DNA from: JABSSA01 sp039975755
Lineage (GTDB): Bacteria > Pseudomonadota > Alphaproteobacteria > Rhodobacterales > Rhodobacteraceae
Direction of reading: 5' to 3'
DNA length: 64,000 nucleotides
Assembly (NCBI GenBank): GCA_039975755.1
Contig: JBDWGM010000062.1
Location: forward strand, 1 to 64,000
Shown here: positions 1 through 7,995 of the stretch, piece by piece
Position numbering within the stretch: position 1 is the first letter of the stretch
Layout of the letters: every line of letters begins with the position of its first letter
Program-made: the position numbers and the translations under genes
Notes under the pieces: generated by a model
Database searches by the model: none
Seen by the model: the letters and a program-made list of their open reading frames with translations, nothing else
What the model was told of the DNA's origin: nothing

Positions 1-655
1 CAGGAATGGTTCGCAATAGCATTACTTTTGGGTCTCTCCGACCTTCGAGCAGGATGCGCTTATCATACCATAGAATGCGCAGGTGCGGAGCAACCATCTG
101 ATTGCATAGGTTCGCTAAAACCTCGACGGCGACTTCAGGAATGCTTGGACGATCTCCGTCCAGAACCGCCTTTGCAAACTTCACAGCGCTCCCAATCCCT
201 TGGGCGATAACGATCCCAAACTCCCCCAGCAGGCCGCGCAGTATATTGCTGAGCTGAGTACGCTGCCGCACCACTAAATCACGGGCGCGATGGAGGAAGA
301 GAACGCCCTGCTGTTCCTCAGTCTTGATTGCGACAAAACGCATGGTCGGGCGCATCACAGCCTCACAGATCGCCTCCGCATCGATGGCATCAGACTTTCC
401 GCGTTTGACATAGGCCATCACATACATTGCGGGCATAAGTCGGACTTCATGGCCGAGCTTCTGGAATTGGCGGGCCCAATGGTGGCTTGACCCGCAAGCC
501 TCCATGCCGATCAGACAGGGCTTAAGGTTCTTGAAGAAGTCCAAGAGTTGCGCGCGCCTGAGTGACTTGTTGAAAACGACGGTTCCATCCGCCGTGATCC
601 CGTGCACCTGAAAGATGTTCTTGGCCAGATCTAGGCCGACTGTTGTAACCTGCAT
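1..655 (-). CDS. IS110-family transposase, N-terminal part, runs off the window
   Basis: The reading frame opens with an ATG at 653-655 on the minus strand and stays open to the left edge (218 codons seen), so the C-terminal part lies outside. The protein begins with GLDLAKNIFQVHG and continues with MEACGSSHHWAR and KSDAIDAEAICEA. These are the acidic-motif blocks of the DEDD (RuvC-like) domain that defines IS110 transposases. Known elements of this family move without DDE chemistry and carry a second, serine-containing domain at the C-terminus, which is not visible here. It lies just outside the tandem-integrated islands and may be an unrelated later insertion. The element ends could not be set, because IS110 elements usually lack terminal inverted repeats. 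Confidence 0.9.
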   Translation of the reverse strand, partial: MQVTTVGLDLAKNIFQVHGITADGTVVFNKSLRRAQLLDFFKNLKPCLIGMEACGSSHHWARQFQKLGHEVRLMPAMYVMAYVKRGKSDAIDAEAICEAVMRPTMRFVAIKTEEQQGVLFLHRARDLVVRQRTQLSNILRGLLGEFGIVIAQGIGSAVKFAKAVLDGDRPSIPEVAVEVLANLCNQMVAPHLRILWYDKRILLEGRRDPKVMLLRTIP

Positions 656-1412
656 TGGGTGGCTCCTTTCCTAGCAGTGATAGACAACTGCAATATGGCG
701 CATTGCGACGCCGGTTGGAGCAGGAGCCATCCGGTCTGACGGGCCGCGCTGCAGCATGGCCGACGATGTGTGAATGGCCGGTTGCCGATGACAGCTTTTT
801 CCACGTTGCAGACTTCCGTGCCCACAAATGCTACCGCGCCTCTTGGATAGTGATGCATGATCACGGCGAGGCTTTCAGTTCCAGCAGGAATCTCTGACCA
901 GGCCAGCGGAGGTGATACGCCATCCCCACCATCGCGTGTGCATTTCAGGGCAGCGGTAGCATGCCCCCGTCCACAATTTCAGGACTGGATAGGGTGAACG
1001 TGTTCTGCGCGACGCTGACAGTTACCAGTGACGTGCAGACCGATACAGTGGCGCATATGGCCCAAAACCGGCTCAACGACAAAACTCGCCGGTCATCAGT
1101 TCACCCGCATTGGTCACAGTTTGGGTCGTGAAGGTGAAACAACCATTCGTAGCAGACTTCCGATCAGTCCGAAATGCTGCGGGCTGAACGAACGGCAGCT
1201 TTCGGGAAGCGGGTTAGTTAGTTTCTGCAAAGGTCGAATGTCGGCTTTGGGCCGTAAGCGACAAGACAGAGGTTGCAGACTCAATGTCAGGCCAAGCTTT
1301 TTCAAGACAGAGAGAGGAAATGACTCTCTTTCAAAGATGGGTCAGGTAGGACCGGTGGTAAAACATCAGCGAAGTGGTTAGTCTTGAACCGTGGAGATGC
1401 GCCAAGGTTATG
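656..1412. other. Gene-poor stretch, decayed accessory DNA
   Basis: No convincing gene is seen here. The part directly upstream of the transposase would be the non-coding end of the IS110 element. Around 1226-1262 lies the text AATGTCGGCTTTGGGCCG, which I recognise from intergenic regions of other Roseobacter-type genomes and take to be a dispersed repeat rather than coding sequence. Short open frames on both strands lack family motifs and ribosome binding sites. Confidence 0.4.
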
Positions 1413-1439
1413 CAAAACTGTACCCCCAAGTGTACCCCA
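1413..1439. repeat. Element right-end signature (TACCCC motif), copy 1
   Basis: CAAAACT followed by TACCCCCAAGTGTACCCCA. Almost the same string occurs at 27369-27396, just inside the right end of element 2 and ahead of the intact serine tRNA. Here it also precedes a tRNA-derived repeat (1493-1506) by about 50 bases. Paired TACCCC boxes are plausible arm-type binding sites for a tyrosine integrase. The copy therefore looks like the right end of a third, older element of the element-2 type that lay further left. Confidence 0.55.
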
Positions 1440-1492
1440 CGTGAATCTCATCAGAAAAAAATAAGGAATTCCAGCATGTTCGCTAGATTAAA

Positions 1493-1506
1493 TGGCGGAG
1501 ACGAAG
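1493..1506. repeat. Leftmost att remnant of serine tRNA 3' end
   Basis: TGGCGGAGACGAAG matches the last 14 bases of the serine tRNA (27477-27490 on the plus strand), CCA end included, in the same orientation; the sequence then diverges. It marks the left boundary of element 1. A match this short could arise by chance, but its orientation, the nearby arm-like repeats and the longer copy at 17196 support an attachment site. Confidence 0.6.
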
Positions 1507-1585
1507 TCCTTTAAAGTGAAGTGGCGCCCAAAAAATACCTATTTATTATCAGATAGATACGAGGCGGTGAGTTTCTGACTGTGGA

Positions 1586-1604
1586 GCAGAATGTGTAGCA
1601 ACTT
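1586..1604. repeat. Putative integrase arm site, left end of element 1
   Basis: GCAGAATGTGTAGCAACTT, about 80 bases inside the left boundary. The near-identical GCAGATTGTGTAGCAATTT lies at 17080-17098, about 100 bases inside the right boundary. The paired positions suggest binding sites for the element's own integrase. Confidence 0.45.
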
Positions 1605-2401
1605 TCCATCCCTTGAATTCGTATCAAAAACTCAAAAATACGGCAACCTGCCCTATCTGCGATGGCTGGACATAAATGTGATGTCACCAAACTGATCGCG
1701 GCAATCAAGGACGACCCAAACCGGACGTTCGCCGAGCTATCAAGCGCTGCAGAGCAGCTTCCCGAGAGCAGACATTGGTCGATGGCGCAGCAATTCTGAA
1801 GTGTGATGGATCGCAACGCGGAATAGAGCAGACATTCGGTGCAACGTTTCTTGGCACAATTTTATCGTAACCATGACAAGAGTATACCAATGCACTAAAG
1901 GTCAATTGATGGATCAAGTCGTAACAAACAAAGCTTTATGGGACATATTGGCGTGTTTCTCGCTGATTTCCGTCGATAAGATCACAACCCCACGCGGCAA
2001 TTCTATCCTTGGTTGTGGCCTGCGGAAGTCGCAGCGCAAAACACGCTTGGTGAGGTCATGACCCAATTGTGCAACATCTCGGCGTCTCACCCATATCCTT
2101 GCGATAATTGGCGACGACTACATTGAACAAACACAAAGCACCGACCGGCAGTGCTCCAATTCTTCAACACCTGCACACGTCAAAAATGTAACCTGGACAG
2201 ACCGACGGGACACTTATCTGATCATTGTATCAGAACTGATTGCCCGCGGCGCGTCTTTCGTTGGGATGCAGCGCATGTCGTCGAAGTATCATTCGCGGTT
2301 CCCGATGCGGCACGTAACGAGACCGTACTTTCGCCGCGGCCCATTCCGACAATCCAGAAGCGGATAGGCTGTGTGGAAACTGGTTGGGATTGCGCGGTCC
2401 A
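1605..2401. other. Gene-poor left end of element 1
   Basis: No recognisable gene. A 45-codon frame at 1662-1799 (starting MAGHKCDVTKLIAAIKDD) is the only short frame with ordinary-looking composition, but it has no clear ribosome binding site and matches no family I know. The stretch ends at the stop codon of the LysR gene. Confidence 0.35.
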
Positions 2402-3253
2402 TCAAGTCTCAAGAACTGTCGTGAGGGTATCAAGCAGTGCATACTCTTCATCCGTTAGCTTCCCGTCTTTGTGAACCAGTCCAACCTCGAAGTTAGGCAG
2501 GTTTGGCAAACTTGAGCAGCTTAGTGGTGTCAAGAAACTGGGTATGCATTTGGATAAGAGTGGAGAAATAGCGACACCGGCAGCTAGTAGGGCATATACT
2601 GATCCCAGTCCACCCGGTTGTCGTATTTGTCGCCAACTCAGTCCTGACCGCTCCAGCGCAGCTACCGCAACATCGCGAAAGCAATCTGTACGGTCACCAA
2701 GAGCCACAACTAATGTGCCATCTTCATCGAAGTCGGTTATGCTCGACCCAGTCCAAACAAGCTGATCCTCAAATAGAACTGCGCCTCTGCCAGTTCCTAC
2801 TAATTCTGTCGTAAGTGTCATATCTATCTCTCTACGCTGAAGCTGGTTCAGAAGAGAGAAGGTCGACTCACTGAAAATCTCGACAACCGTGTTAGGACAG
2901 GTTTGTTTGTATGACTTAAGAACCGCGGGCATCAAACTTTCAACTAAGTCATGTGGCACACCAAGGCGAATGCCATCATAGTGCGCCGCTTGCGACATGC
3001 TTCGTAAGACTTCATCGTTCAACGACAACATGGTCACTGCGTGCTGGTACAGTTTTTCGCCGGCATCAGAGAGCCGCAACTGCTTGCTGTCCCGATTGAG
3101 CAGATTTACGCCAAGCATCGATTCCAATCGGTTTATTTGCTGGCTTACGGCAGATTGAGAAACGTTAACGCGATGCGCGGCCTTTGTGATCTGACCGAGA
3201 TCTGCGACTGCAACGAATGTTCTTAACAGAGTGAGGTCTACATGGCGCTGCAT
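2402..3253 (-). CDS. LysR-type transcriptional regulator
   Basis: 283 aa. Residues 4-63 form the LysR winged helix-turn-helix: DLTLLRTFVAVADLGQITKAA leads into the recognition helix VSQSAVSQQINRLE. The rest is the usual ligand-binding domain, here slightly short for the family (about 300 aa). It is transcribed away from the ten-gene operon starting at 3446, with about 190 bases between the starts. That is the classical layout in which a LysR protein controls its divergent neighbour and itself in response to a pathway metabolite. An alternative ATG lies ten bases downstream on the plus-strand scale, at 3241-3243, but in another frame. The target operon is inferred from position. Confidence 0.9.
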   Translation of the reverse strand: MQRHVDLTLLRTFVAVADLGQITKAAHRVNVSQSAVSQQINRLESMLGVNLLNRDSKQLRLSDAGEKLYQHAVTMLSLNDEVLRSMSQAAHYDGIRLGVPHDLVESLMPAVLKSYKQTCPNTVVEIFSESTFSLLNQLQRREIDMTLTTELVGTGRGAVLFEDQLVWTGSSITDFDEDGTLVVALGDRTDCFRDVAVAALERSGLSWRQIRQPGGLGSVYALLAAGVAISPLLSKCIPSFLTPLSCSSLPNLPNFEVGLVHKDGKLTDEEYALLDTLTTVLET

Positions 3254-3445
3254 AAATTTAACCTTTGTTTATCATAGCCTTTTTTGGGCTGGATAACATC
3301 TGGATAACATACAGTGATTTCAAGAAGCAGAAACATTAAGACTCCTTATGCACGCAATTAGAAGGTTTAATTGTTAATTATCAACTTTACTCGTTAACAC
3401 ATCATGCAATCTATAGTTGAGGTCCTGGGTAGGGGGAAACATCCA
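3254..3445. promoter_or_regulatory. Divergent promoter region with 11-bp tandem repeat
   Basis: AT-rich spacer between the LysR gene and the operon. TGGATAACATC at 3290-3300 is followed at once by TGGATAACATA at 3301-3311, an 11-bp direct repeat (one helical turn) suited to cooperative protein binding. Further right, around 3362-3398, A/T tracts with GTTAA steps may hold the operon promoter. The exact -35/-10 boxes could not be fixed. Confidence 0.5.
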
Positions 3446-4057
3446 ATGCAGGGTATGATGTGGGGTCGTTTTGTAGGTTCAGTTAACAACGAAATGGGAA
3501 GCGTTGCGCATCATCCAGAGCGCAAGAGCATCGAAATACCTTTTGCTGGTTCATTCCGACATCAAGACGAGCGCGATCGACATAATGCCCGCAGGGTAGT
3601 CGAACTGCTCCAGACAGAAAGCCGCGCTTTTTGCTCATCTACACGGGGCGGGCATATCACCGCATCGGCTTTCATCATTGATACTTCACGCGAACATGTC
3701 TTGCTCACCCATCACGCAAAACTGGATTGCTGGCTGCAATTGGGTGGTCATTGCGATGGCATACGTGACCCCGCATTTGTAGCGAGAAAGGAGGCATACG
3801 AGGAATCCGGTCTCGATTGCATAACACCGATAACCCACGACCTCTTTGATATCGATATTCATACGATCCCCGCCCACGGGGACATGCCGGAACACTTGCA
3901 TTTCGACCTTCGCTATCTGTTCGAAGCCAACATGTCGATGCCGCTTCAGTGTACGTCGGAATCCAAAGCCTTGGCGTGGGTGTCACTCTGCGACCTTGAA
4001 AATTACACGCAGAAATCTTCCGTACTTATCATCAAACGAAAGCTGGAAAGTCTATGA
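3446..4057 (+). CDS. Nudix hydrolase, first gene of the operon
   Basis: 203 aa from the ATG at 3446, chosen because AGGGGGA lies eight bases upstream; an in-frame ATG at 3404 would add 14 residues but has no ribosome binding site. The Nudix box reads GHCDGIRDPAFVARKEAYEESGL: glycine, the KEAYEE metal-binding core and the final G-hydrophobic pair are kept, but the first glutamate is Arg and the catalytic Arg is Lys. Members of this superfamily hydrolyse a nucleoside diphosphate linked to another moiety. The stop overlaps the next start by four bases, so translation is probably coupled. The substrate is unknown; a role in processing a nucleotide-linked intermediate fits the neighbours. Confidence 0.85.
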   Translation: MQGMMWGRFVGSVNNEMGSVAHHPERKSIEIPFAGSFRHQDERDRHNARRVVELLQTESRAFCSSTRGGHITASAFIIDTSREHVLLTHHAKLDCWLQLGGHCDGIRDPAFVARKEAYEESGLDCITPITHDLFDIDIHTIPAHGDMPEHLHFDLRYLFEANMSMPLQCTSESKALAWVSLCDLENYTQKSSVLIIKRKLESL

Positions 4058-5049
4058 AACTCGGATTTGTTGGATATGGAGCCCAAGCTCAAGAAAACCT
4101 CATCCCATGCTGCCGTACTTTGGGCGGGATTGAGATTGCTGCAATCTGCGATCGCGACGAGGCGCAACGCGCCATCGCATCAAGAAACTACGATGCCGAT
4201 ATCATTTTTGATGACTATCAAGAAATGATTATGGAAGCAGATCTCGATGCGATCATCGTGGCCTGTTATCCGAAAGAGCACTTTGAAGTCGCGACATTTG
4301 CGATGGATCACCGTTTGCCAGTTTTTGTAGAAAAGCCTCCTGCGCCATCGTCACTCCACCTGGAGAAAATGATCGAACTAGCGGGGCAGTCTGGCGTGAC
4401 CACCGGTGTTGGCATGAATTTCCGGTTTGCCAGTGTAACGCGGCAACTTCGCGCCGTGTCCGAAGGTCAGATCGACTGCATCACGCTTCGCCACTTTTGC
4501 AACAAGCCGACAGCGCCTTTCTGGAATCAAGCAAACCTTCTGCAGTCGTTCCTCTATTCGCAGTCAATACATAGCCTTGATTTCCTGATCGACTTATGCG
4601 GTCCCGTCAGGGACGTCGCAGTGACTGCAAACAATAGTACTCGACGCATCCTGATGACAGTGATGTTGCGGTTTTCGAGTGGCGCATCAGCTTCGCTCAT
4701 TACCAGCAACACGTCCCCGCATTTCGTTTTTGATTTCGACGCAATCGCTATGGGTAAGCGGCATGTGAGCAGCAGTTCCCTTTGGCAGCTCGAAGTAAGC
4801 GAAGTCGGCAAGGTCTATAATCAGGCGGAAACCAAGAAATGGACTGACGCATGGGCACCAAGCCCACTTGATTCAGGCTTTGTCCGATCCGGTTATGCTG
4901 GCCAAATGATTGAGTTTTTGACAGCAGTCCGGGAGCAGCGCGAGGCGTCAATTTCCTTTAAGTCACTGCGTGAAACCTATGGCTGTATGGACAAGATAGA
5001 GGAAAGCCTTAGAGCAGACCAACAGGTTTTGGCGAGGAGGGCATCATAA
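4054..5049 (+). CDS. Gfo/Idh/MocA-family NAD(P)-dependent dehydrogenase
   Basis: 331 aa. The N-terminal Rossmann fold opens with KLGFVGYGAQAQE, and residues 91-95 read FVEKP, the EKP motif of the family whose lysine contributes to catalysis. The C-terminal half is the beta-sheet substrate domain. These enzymes oxidise or reduce a hydroxyl on sugars, cyclitols or their phosphates. The gene overlaps the Nudix gene by four bases and the aminotransferase by one. Dehydrogenase next to DegT aminotransferase is the known arrangement for turning a sugar or cyclitol hydroxyl into an amine (for example NtdC/NtdA of kanosamine synthesis). That parallel is inference; the substrate cannot be read from the sequence. 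Confidence 0.88.
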   Translation: MKLGFVGYGAQAQENLIPCCRTLGGIEIAAICDRDEAQRAIASRNYDADIIFDDYQEMIMEADLDAIIVACYPKEHFEVATFAMDHRLPVFVEKPPAPSSLHLEKMIELAGQSGVTTGVGMNFRFASVTRQLRAVSEGQIDCITLRHFCNKPTAPFWNQANLLQSFLYSQSIHSLDFLIDLCGPVRDVAVTANNSTRRILMTVMLRFSSGASASLITSNTSPHFVFDFDAIAMGKRHVSSSSLWQLEVSEVGKVYNQAETKKWTDAWAPSPLDSGFVRSGYAGQMIEFLTAVREQREASISFKSLRETYGCMDKIEESLRADQQVLARRAS

Positions 5050-6209
5050 TGACTGTTACACCGAAGATCGCAAATCGGAAACTTCAGAATCTGCATATCA
5101 ACTTTGATGAGCAAGACCTAAAGCTGATACGTCACGCGTTCGAAGCGGACAGTTTTTCAGGAAAATCACCGATTATCAGCGACTATGAAGCTGTCATTTC
5201 GCACTACTTCGACGTTCCACACGCACTTGCCTGTTGCAATGGTACGGTCGCCATTGAATTGGCTCTCAAAGGGCTAGGCCTAACTTCAGGCGCCAAAGTT
5301 GGGCTTCCTCCAACAGCACCAATCATGACGATCCTTCCCATTTTAAATTGTGGTCTGGAACCCGTCTTCTATGATGTTGCGCCCGATAGCTTTGGACCAG
5401 ATTTAGATGACTTGACGGTGTTGTTGGTAGATGGCTTAGACGCCATAATTACAGTGCCGATGTGGGGATACCCCTGGGACATGGAACCGTTGGTGCGGTT
5501 TTGCAAAAGTCACAATATTCTCCTCATAGAAGACTGTGCTCACTCGTTCGGAACGCATATGAACGGACGGAAATTCGGATCGTTTGGTGATGCTGCGGCG
5601 TTCTCTACCCATGAACGAAAACTTGTCAGCACTGGTGAAGGCGGGTTCTGTCTAACACCGCACAAGGATGTGCGGACCAGAATGCGCACATGGCAACATC
5701 ACGGTGCCAAAACGAAAGATGGCGCCGAGTTTCTTGGCGCGGCACTGGGCACCAATTACAAGCTATCCCCGATCTGCGCAGCCTTGGGAATTTCGCAGTT
5801 TGGTAAGCTGGATGCGAAGATTCAGCAGCGTCAAATGACCGTTGCAAAGCTCCGCGACAAACTCAAGGCCGTCCACACTTTGCGTGAATTTAAGCGTTTT
5901 CCTGGTTCGGAGATCAATGGATACGCAATGGTTTATTGGTACGTTGGCGAAACGACTGCGGAAACGCGCGCAACTGAACTCGGCGAACGTGGGATTCAGT
6001 CAGATACGGTCCGCTACAAGTACAAACCACTTTACAAGGAAAAGGCGTTTCGAAACTACAGGCGTCCTTGTCCAAATGCTGAGCGACTGATCTCAAGCAT
6101 CATTACACTGCCCTGCCATGAGGGCCTCAATGACACGGATGTGCATGACATTGTGAATATTACTGGCGATGTTTTTTGCAACCGCCACCAGATTGGCAAA
6201 GTGGCATGA
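5049..6209 (+). CDS. DegT/DnrJ/EryC1/StrS-family PLP aminotransferase
   Basis: 386 aa, the usual length. ACCNGTVAIELAL (61-73) is the cofactor phosphate-binding region. EDCAHSFG (161-168) carries the aspartate that pairs with the pyridine nitrogen, and STHERKLVSTGEGG (186-199) carries the predicted Schiff-base lysine K191. NYKLSPICAALG is the conserved segment after it. The family transaminates ketosugars and ketocyclitols, with glutamate or glutamine as usual donor. The ATG overlaps the TAA of the dehydrogenase by one base and the TGA overlaps the next ATG by four. It shares VPMWGYP and GEGG segments with both halves of the next protein, which points to local duplication. Confidence 0.9.
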   Translation: MTVTPKIANRKLQNLHINFDEQDLKLIRHAFEADSFSGKSPIISDYEAVISHYFDVPHALACCNGTVAIELALKGLGLTSGAKVGLPPTAPIMTILPILNCGLEPVFYDVAPDSFGPDLDDLTVLLVDGLDAIITVPMWGYPWDMEPLVRFCKSHNILLIEDCAHSFGTHMNGRKFGSFGDAAAFSTHERKLVSTGEGGFCLTPHKDVRTRMRTWQHHGAKTKDGAEFLGAALGTNYKLSPICAALGISQFGKLDAKIQQRQMTVAKLRDKLKAVHTLREFKRFPGSEINGYAMVYWYVGETTAETRATELGERGIQSDTVRYKYKPLYKEKAFRNYRRPCPNAERLISSIITLPCHEGLNDTDVHDIVNITGDVFCNRHQIGKVA

Positions 6210-7993
6210 CTGCCGTCATCACAGAAGCGAGACCTGATGATAAGTCCGAACCACCGCAGCACTTCAAGCACGCGAATGTCATCGCGGCAGCACAGGATTA
6301 CGGCGATGACGGCAGCTGTTGGGCACCGGCATTTGAAGCTGATCTGCGCGATGCAGCAGAGGTTGCGGATGCCGTTGTTGTCTCATCTGACAGTGGCAGC
6401 GCTATCGTTTTGATCGGGGCGCTTGGCCTGGCGCCCGGTGATCAAGTGAGTATGGATCCGCAAGCGCCGATTTGGCTGCGCGCCGCATGCTCGCTTTCGC
6501 AGTTACATGTCACATCCCATGACGACATTAATTTGGCAACCAAGGCAGTTTTTTGTTTCCCGGGCAGAGAGCCGGATATGGTGTCCGCGCATGATTGCAC
6601 TCTGGTTGCTATCTTATCGTCATTTGCGCCGGATGATTGGTCGACGCAGATGGCAGGTTTTACTGTCGGGATGGTTCCATTGAACGAATCCGAGCCGCTG
6701 TCAGTCGGTGAGGGTGGTGTTCTGTTGCTGCAAGATCGTGCCCTTGCTGTAGAGGCCCGCGATTACGCGCAGTTCGGGCGGCTTGACGGTATTCGCCTTG
6801 GGGTCAATCAAAAGCTGAGCCCCGTTCAATGTGCGTTGGGTAGACAACGTCTGTATCAATTAATGGGCCATCATTATGCGCCGAACATCAAACGATCAAA
6901 ACAAACCGATCTGACTGCGTTCAAAATACCAGACCGGTTTGATCCGACTTCGCCGGCTGATATGACGCTTCTGCACAGGGCCCTTGATGGGGACTTGTCA
7001 GGCGGCAGCCCACTGATCCCGCAATATGAAGCTGCGCTCGCCCATTGGTTCACAGCAAATTGGGCAGTAGCGACATCGTCAGGATATTCTGCAGTCCTGT
7101 TGGCGCTGGCGGCACTTGATCTGAAACCAGGGGATGAGGTGCTTTTGGCGCCAACGTGTCCTCTTTGTACGGTCTTTGCTCTGACTACGCTCGGTTTGAT
7201 TCCGGTATTCTGCGACACACGGCAAAACAGATTCTCTATCGATATTGAATTCGCGAAGTCAGTCTTGAGTGCCAAAACACGCGCCATAATCGAAGTGCCA
7301 ATGTGGGGCTATCCGGTTGATGCAAAGGCAACCGCAAGTTTTGCGAAGCACTTTGGCCTTACATTTGTTCTGGACCTTGCACTTGGCCATGGGATTGAAG
7401 TCGAAGACAGTCACATCTGGCATCATGCAGACATTGCCACTTTTTCTACTCACGCCAGCAAGGTACTCGTCACAGGTGAAGGTGGATTTGTTTTAACAAA
7501 TAGCGCGTTTTTTGCTGAAAAACTCCGCACGGTCCGATACCCCGCAAATGGTAGTCCAGGTCTCAATTACCGGTTGGGAGCATTGCAGGCGGCGCTGGGA
7601 TTGGCGCGCTTGCCAAATTTGCACAGCCATATTGTTCAACGTCGTGCAAACATGCAGTTCATTGCAGACAACCTTGACCACCCGGATCTGATGCCATTTC
7701 CAATCATGCCTGATGAAAAGGCCGGTGGCGTAAAAATGCTTGTCGTCCATCGCAAGAATGATGGCCGGGCATTGAACACCCATTTGGCACGGCACGGTAT
7801 TCCTTCAGATATACTCACCTACCGGTGCCGTCCTCTCTATGAATTCCCGGTCCTGTCACATCGTGAAGCCGATTGTACCAACGCACAAAGAACTCTGGCG
7901 TCAGTTGCGACTCTACCAGTTCATCCTGATATCACTTCGCAGCAACTTGACCATATGGTTCATACGCTGAACAGCCTTCCACAGGGGGATTAA
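6206..7993 (+). CDS. Fusion of a degenerate DegT pseudoenzyme and an intact DegT aminotransferase
   Basis: 595 aa from the ATG at 6206, which overlaps the previous stop (ATGA); an upstream in-frame start at 6176 would add ten residues. About residues 1-230 form a shortened DegT-like domain: NQKLSPVQCALG and SVGEGG align with the previous protein, but the Schiff-base lysine position is glutamate (E163 in ESEPLSVGEGG) and the cofactor aspartate motif is lost. Residues from about 240 on form a full DegT domain with K419 in STHASKVLVTGEGG, D390 in VLDLALGHG, and VPMWGYP. The first half is probably structural or regulatory and the second catalytic. I know of no described enzyme with this architecture, but could not search. 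Frame and codon choice are continuous across the junction, so this is not an assembly artefact. Confidence 0.85.
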   Translation: MTAVITEARPDDKSEPPQHFKHANVIAAAQDYGDDGSCWAPAFEADLRDAAEVADAVVVSSDSGSAIVLIGALGLAPGDQVSMDPQAPIWLRAACSLSQLHVTSHDDINLATKAVFCFPGREPDMVSAHDCTLVAILSSFAPDDWSTQMAGFTVGMVPLNESEPLSVGEGGVLLLQDRALAVEARDYAQFGRLDGIRLGVNQKLSPVQCALGRQRLYQLMGHHYAPNIKRSKQTDLTAFKIPDRFDPTSPADMTLLHRALDGDLSGGSPLIPQYEAALAHWFTANWAVATSSGYSAVLLALAALDLKPGDEVLLAPTCPLCTVFALTTLGLIPVFCDTRQNRFSIDIEFAKSVLSAKTRAIIEVPMWGYPVDAKATASFAKHFGLTFVLDLALGHGIEVEDSHIWHHADIATFSTHASKVLVTGEGGFVLTNSAFFAEKLRTVRYPANGSPGLNYRLGALQAALGLARLPNLHSHIVQRRANMQFIADNLDHPDLMPFPIMPDEKAGGVKMLVVHRKNDGRALNTHLARHGIPSDILTYRCRPLYEFPVLSHREADCTNAQRTLASVATLPVHPDITSQQLDHMVHTLNSLPQGD

Positions 7994-7995
7994 AG

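Noticed and set aside
1114..1305. 63-aa minus-strand protein (LRPKADIRPLQ type)
   Set aside because: It corresponds to a text I recognise as a dispersed intergenic repeat, not a protein family.
1662..1799. 45-aa protein at the left end of element 1
   Set aside because: No ribosome binding site and no recognisable family; left as part of the gene-poor stretch.
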